This document shows, one piece after another, positions 32,891 through 36,640 of a stretch of 36,640 nucleotides of DNA. A program made the position numbers and the translations under genes. Source of the stretch: CAYOEJ01 sp964403015. GTDB taxonomy: Bacteria; Actinomycetota; Actinomycetes; Actinomycetales; Actinomycetaceae. The stretch's first letter is position 1, and each line of letters starts with the position of its first letter. The notes beneath the pieces were generated by a model. The model worked only from the letters and a program-made list of their open reading frames with translations. It did no database searches and had not been told where the DNA came from. Where the stretch lies: assembly GCA_964403015.1 (NCBI GenBank), contig CAYOEJ010000017.1:1-36640 (forward strand), read 5' to 3'.

Positions 32891-34432
32891 CTAGTGCGAA
32901 AAGTGTCGAACACCGGTGAAATACATGGTGATTCCAGCACGCTGAGCCGCCGCCACTACCTCGTTGTCCCGAATGGAACCACCAGGCTGAACCACGGCCC
33001 TCACCCCCGCATCGGCCAGTACGTCAAAGCCATCAGCGAAGGGGAAGAAGGCATCGGAGGCTGCCACGGATCCGCGTGCGCGGCCCTCAGTGTTTGCGCG
33101 CTCCACGGCCAGCCTGCATGAATCTACTCTGTTGACTTGGCCCATGCCGATTCCCACCGTGGCACGGTCCTTGGCAAGGAGGATGGCGTTCGAGCGTACG
33201 GACCGCACGGCTCGCCATGCGAAGGAAAGGTCTGCGAGCGTCTCGTCGTCGGCGCTCTCCCCTGCGGCAAGGGTCCAGTTCGCTGGATCGTCGCCGGGGG
33301 CGGATAGTTCGTCTATATCCTGAACGAGCATGCCGCCTGAAATCGGCTTGTACTCCGTGCTGGAACGCTCAGGAACCACGACGAGAATGCGCAGGTTTTT
33401 CTTCTGCATGAGAATCTCAAGTGCATCGGCAGAATAATCGGGGGCAGCAATGACCTCGGTGTAGACGTCGCGGATCTGCTCCGCCATGTCCGCGGTCACA
33501 AGTCTGTTCGCGGCAATGACTCCCCCGTAGGCAGAGACGGGGTCACACGCATGTGCCTTCCGGTGCGCTTCAGCAATAGTCTCCCCCACTGCAACCCCGC
33601 AGGGGTTTGCGTGTTTAACCACGGCAACGGCGGGCGGCTCATGGTCATATGCCGCCCGCAAGGCCGCATCCACATCCTGGTAGTTGTTGTAACTCATCTC
33701 CTTGCCGGAGATCTGACTAGCGTTCGCGAGCCCGCGCCCGGTGCCCGACGTGTAAAGCGCCGCACTTTGGTGTGGGTTCTCGCCGTAGCGAAGCGAGTGA
33801 ACCTTCTGCCACGATGCTCCGACGAAGCTGCGGTTCTTGTCGCCCGGTAGAAGGTCGCACATCCAATCCGCTACCGCGATATCGTATGCCGCAGTGTGTG
33901 CAAATGCTTCGGCAGCCAATTGACGCCTCGTTCGCAGGTCGAAACCTCCGGCGACCGCCGCCCGCTTCACATCCGGATAGCGCGCAGGATCGACGATTAC
34001 CGCCACATCCTGAGAATTCTTAGCGGCACCGCGAACTAAAGTCGGGCCGCCAATATCGATGTGCTCGATACACTCCTCGAAAGAGGCCCCCGACTCAACG
34101 GTTTGTGTAAACGGATAAAGATTGACCACCACGAGATCTATCGGCGCAATCCCGTTATTCTCCATTTGAGCCACATGCTCAGAAACCTGACGATTGGCCA
34201 AGATTCCACCGTGAATCTTTGGGTGAAGAGTTTTAACTCTGCCATCGAAGCTCTCCGGGAAGCCCGTAACATCATCGACTGTCGTAACGGGAACGCCGGC
34301 TTTTTCAATCACGCGCGCAGTGGACCCAGTCGAAATAATCTCGCAACCAGATTCATGCAGGGCTTTGGCTAGATCCTCGATTCCAGTCTTGTCGTAAACC
34401 GACAAAATCGCTCGCTTGAACCTCACCTGCAC
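32891..34432 (-). CDS. purH: Bifunctional AICAR formyltransferase / IMP cyclohydrolase
   Basis: 513-aa enzyme of the last two steps of de novo IMP synthesis. The N-terminal cyclohydrolase domain (about 1-195) shows ILSVYDKTGIEDLA, STGSTARVIEKAGV, GRVKTLHPKIHGGIL and VVNLYPF. The transformylase domain follows with LRYGENPHQSAALY, the catalytic Lys273-His274 in VVKHANPCGVAVG and DAFFPFADGFDVLADAGV, ending RHFSH. It uses 10-formyl-THF, the same cofactor that PurU destroys. GTG 34432 has GGAG 5 nt upstream, and that ribosome binding site directly follows the stop of the PerM-like gene (9-nt gap), so the two are an operon. Confidence 0.97.
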   Translation of the reverse strand: MQVRFKRAILSVYDKTGIEDLAKALHESGCEIISTGSTARVIEKAGVPVTTVDDVTGFPESFDGRVKTLHPKIHGGILANRQVSEHVAQMENNGIAPIDLVVVNLYPFTQTVESGASFEECIEHIDIGGPTLVRGAAKNSQDVAVIVDPARYPDVKRAAVAGGFDLRTRRQLAAEAFAHTAAYDIAVADWMCDLLPGDKNRSFVGASWQKVHSLRYGENPHQSAALYTSGTGRGLANASQISGKEMSYNNYQDVDAALRAAYDHEPPAVAVVKHANPCGVAVGETIAEAHRKAHACDPVSAYGGVIAANRLVTADMAEQIRDVYTEVIAAPDYSADALEILMQKKNLRILVVVPERSSTEYKPISGGMLVQDIDELSAPGDDPANWTLAAGESADDETLADLSFAWRAVRSVRSNAILLAKDRATVGIGMGQVNRVDSCRLAVERANTEGRARGSVAASDAFFPFADGFDVLADAGVRAVVQPGGSIRDNEVVAAAQRAGITMYFTGVRHFSH

Positions 34433-34441
34433 ATTAGCTCC

Positions 34442-36076
34442 TTAACCGTTGCGGGTTTCGCCAGCCGGCGACTCACCTTCGGGTATCTTCCTTGGCGACG
34501 ACGCCGTCGGTGGCTTCTCAGCCGAATCCTCAGGCTTGTCCTGAGTCAAGTTTAGGTCTGGAGTGCCAGTTTCCGACTCCGCGTCCAAAGAACGATCGNN
34601 NNNNNNNNNNNNNNNNNNNNNNNNNNNNNNNNNNNNNNNNNNNNNNNNNNNNNNNNNNNNNNNNNNNNNNNNNNNNNNNNNNNNNNNNNNNNNNNNNNGG
34701 GGTGCCTTGTGAGCATTATCCGCAGTGTCGACGTCAGGCGTAGTGTCAGGTGAGATGCGAGTATTGCTCGCAGTGTCGACGTCAGGCATCGGCTCGGGTG
34801 AGATGCTGGTATCTGCAGAGTCGCGGGCGCTGGGCGCCCCGTCGTCGTCGAAAGTGGTATCAGCAGCGGTATCGTCGTCGTCCGAAACCTTGGATAGGCG
34901 TTCGTCTCGCTCAGCCTTCCACGTCTGCCCCTTGTCTCGCAGCCCCTCAACGCCACCGGTAACCCGAACGATCGTCTCACGATGGGCAGCCAGTGTACCC
35001 ACGAGAAGCGGCAGCACGATGAGAAGGAGCGCCATACCAAAGATCTTTGCGGGTTCTGGGCCGGTTTCTACCATGCGGTCGGGACCAATACTTCCCGTCG
35101 CAAGAGCGGCAAGGACCGCAACAATGAGGGCAACCGCTACGCCAGCAACGGCCGCGTCGCGGAGGGCGAACTTCAGTGAAACGTCACTACTGCGTCGGGT
35201 CGAGATGAGGCCAAGGACAAGAAATACTGCTGCAACTATCGCGAGGACCCATGGGACTCGGCTTCCGACGTCGGGAAGCATGCCAAGCACGGGAATCGCA
35301 GGCAGCGGTGCGCTCGTGACTCCGAGTGCAGAAAAATTCGTGCCGGCGCCAACCGCAAAGCCCGGCCCAAGCAGCCACGTAAGAGCCCAAATGACGAATA
35401 CCGGAAGGTACATCAACTGCGTCACGACGAGACCGATTGAACCACCAATATCGGTGAGGTAATAACCGTGGATGTCTGCGATCCGGGACCAACCGGTGAC
35501 CGCTGCGAGGATAACGACTGCGAGAACGAGAAGAGCAAGGATGCGCAGAACCCAACGGAGCTGCCACACGGCGCGCTCAACGTAACGCCACCATGGCAGA
35601 TTGAAAAGTAGTGATTCCCGCACCGAGAATAGTGCGGCGATGAGAGCGGCGAATGTTGCCCCAACGATGGCGTACCACCAAGTGCCCTCAGGTCGGACGA
35701 CTGCTCCTATAAGGGCAACGAGCAGGGTTTGGCTCGCTACTGCGGTGGCAACCTCTCCCCATGTGCGCAGGCGCTTGCTTCGAAAAACTTGGTAGCTGGC
35801 ATAAATCATCAGCAGGGTGATCGTGAGCGGCATGAGAGACAGCGTCGTGCCAGCAATGTCTGTGTGGCCGCCTAGCGACGTCATCCACCAGCCCGTAGCG
35901 AATCGCGCCGAATCCTGCCAAACGACCTCACCCAACATCGGTGCCGATGCCGTAAGCGTGTAGACCAGCATGAACGCAATGACCGTACCGAGCCACGTAA
36001 AAAACGGTACCGAAATGGCGCCCCGAAGCACGGAGAGGTGGCGAGGAATATCAATGGTGCCGTTCATCTCCTCCAT
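34442..36076 (-). CDS. PerM-like (DUF6350) polytopic membrane protein, with gap in its tail
   Basis: About 540 residues. The first about 400 residues hold 9 or more membrane helices, starting IDIPRHLSVLRGAISVPFFTW and including TDIAGTTLSLMPLTITLLMIYASYQ and WWYAIVGATFAALIAALFSVRESLLF. The cytoplasmic tail is acidic with 16-residue repeats (ISPEPMPDVDTASNTR, then ISPDTTPDVDTADNAH) and is cut by 100 N. In M. tuberculosis the homologous gene perM, linked to cell division, precedes purN-purH; here purH follows directly. ATG 36076 was chosen because homologues start near here; ATG 36067, directly after GGAGGAG, and a longer frame to 36181 are alternatives. Frame across the gap is assumed, but both sides are of similar acidic, proline-rich composition. 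Confidence 0.82.
   Translation of the reverse strand: MEEMNGTIDIPRHLSVLRGAISVPFFTWLGTVIAFMLVYTLTASAPMLGEVVWQDSARFATGWWMTSLGGHTDIAGTTLSLMPLTITLLMIYASYQVFRSKRLRTWGEVATAVASQTLLVALIGAVVRPEGTWWYAIVGATFAALIAALFSVRESLLFNLPWWRYVERAVWQLRWVLRILALLVLAVVILAAVTGWSRIADIHGYYLTDIGGSIGLVVTQLMYLPVFVIWALTWLLGPGFAVGAGTNFSALGVTSAPLPAIPVLGMLPDVGSRVPWVLAIVAAVFLVLGLISTRRSSDVSLKFALRDAAVAGVAVALIVAVLAALATGSIGPDRMVETGPEPAKIFGMALLLIVLPLLVGTLAAHRETIVRVTGGVEGLRDKGQTWKAERDERLSKVSDDDDTAADTTFDDDGAPSARDSADTSISPEPMPDVDTASNTRISPDTTPDVDTADNAHKAPXXXXXXXXXXXXXXXXXXXXXXXXXXXXXXXXXXDRSLDAESETGTPDLNLTQDKPEDSAEKPPTASSPRKIPEGESPAGETRNG
34599..34698. other. 100-N assembly gap inside the PerM-like repeat tail
   Basis: The flanks are not duplicated. 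The right flank holds a roughly 48-bp tandem repeat (CAGTGTCGACGTCAGGC occurs twice between 34720 and 34790), so the break probably reflects a repeat array that short reads could not cross. The true number of 16-residue units is unknown. Confidence 0.85.
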
Positions 36077-36092
36077 CGTTCCCCGTTGCGTG

Positions 36093-36179
36093 GGGCGGCG
36101 CAGCAATCTGCGCTCGGCGTGTTGCTCTCTTTTCGAGAACGTCGGCAGCGTAGGAGGCTCGTTAAGGGCGGCGCAGCAC
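36093..36179. repeat. 13-bp direct repeat in the perM-DUF2804 divergent region
   Basis: GGGCGGCGCAGCA occurs at 36093-36105 and 36167-36179. The first copy is part of a hairpin, GCGCAG-CAAT-CTGCGC. The region separates two divergent starts, so a shared regulatory site or a leader hairpin of the PerM-like gene is possible. No known motif was recognised. Confidence 0.45.
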
Positions 36180-36251
36180 ACTCATTATTCGCTCCGCCAG
36201 AAACGGACGTGGGAGAATGCAACACAGAGATGGGATATTGATGGGAGAGAT

Positions 36252-36640
36252 ATGAGCAATCTTCATGGACAAGCTGGGCGCTTGGGCGGGCCGTCGCAGG
36301 TCACCGAACGCGAGATCACCTACCCCACCGACCTCACACTAGGAAGCGGGCGCCTCAATCCCGAGGCCATTGGCTGGACTCGCACACAGCAGATCAACAC
36401 GGATGGCATTGGACGCGGGTTGATCGGAAAGGGGCGCAACAAGCGCTGGGAGTACTGGGCAATTCTCACTCCCCGCCACATTGTGGCGCTCGTGGCCTCC
36501 GATATCGACTATGCGGCCGTGCCATCGATCTGGGTGCTCGATCGAGAAAGCGGAAAGACCTACGCATCTGACGAGATAGCTTTTTCCAAATCTAAGGTTG
36601 AGCTTCCCGGCACGCTCGACTCTGGACCTTCCCGTGTGAA
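36252..36640 (+). CDS. DUF2804 family protein, N-terminal part (cut by window edge)
   Basis: Translation from ATG 36252 stays open to the window end (129 codons). It reads MSNLHGQAGRLGG, EREITYPTDLTLGSGRLNPEAIGWTR, a GRG-rich turn, RWEYWAILTPRHIVALVASDIDYA and WVLDRESGKTYASDE. The pattern of an EREIT.P start, RLNP.AIGW, a W.YW segment followed by SDIDYA, and a beta-rich character matches DUF2804 proteins, whose function is unknown. GGGAGA lies just upstream of the ATG. It is divergent from the PerM-like gene. Confidence 0.8.
   Translation, partial: MSNLHGQAGRLGGPSQVTEREITYPTDLTLGSGRLNPEAIGWTRTQQINTDGIGRGLIGKGRNKRWEYWAILTPRHIVALVASDIDYAAVPSIWVLDRESGKTYASDEIAFSKSKVELPGTLDSGPSRV

Overview
The window looks like chromosomal DNA of a high-GC Gram-positive bacterium (Actinobacteria). 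The main evidence is a single-chain type I fatty acid synthase of about 3,000 residues followed by acpS, together with a DUF222/HNH (13E12-type) protein, paired PspC-domain signalling proteins, and a PerM-like (DUF6350) gene, purH and DUF3017 in a row. Bifidobacteria also carry FAS-I operons, but they normally lack phosphofructokinase, and a pfk gene is present here. I therefore favour an Actinomycetaceae-like organism (inference; no search was possible). The sequence is a draft scaffold with four runs of exactly 100 N. Two of these are flanked by the same 55 bases on both sides, so they are probably unmerged contig overlaps and not missing DNA.

Layout. 1-1434: divergent glyA (cut by the window edge) and purU, both one-carbon metabolism. 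1469-15840: a minus-strand operon for fatty acid synthesis, transcribed birA > biotin carboxylase/BCCP > carboxyltransferase > FAS-I > acpS > tetR, with junctions from an 8-nt overlap to a 17-nt gap. It encodes the ligase that biotinylates the carboxylase, the malonyl-CoA-producing carboxylase, the synthase, the enzyme that arms the synthase's carrier domain, and a candidate regulator. 16039-18545: a DUF222/HNH protein with an SOS-box-like promoter, a 15-bp tandem repeat array with an assembly gap, and a GNAT acetyltransferase. 18595-22438: a LuxR-type response regulator and PspC-domain histidine kinase, divergent from a PspC membrane protein (split by a gap) and a small membrane protein, with a striking inverted repeat between them. 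22428-23270: a TM2-domain protein.

23446-31159 is central carbon metabolism: malate dehydrogenase, glucose-6-phosphate isomerase, a secreted GH13 lipoprotein, and a phosphofructokinase whose two fused halves carry signatures of the animal/fungal enzyme. 31156-36640: a CNNM/CorC-type membrane protein, DUF3017, purH, a PerM-like protein and the start of a DUF2804 gene.

The most notable observations are the eukaryotic-type double PFK, the compact fatty-acid operon with a repeat-built AcpS N-terminus next to the FAS stop codon, the putative operators in front of that operon and of the PspC module, and the SOS-box-like site on the DUF222 gene.
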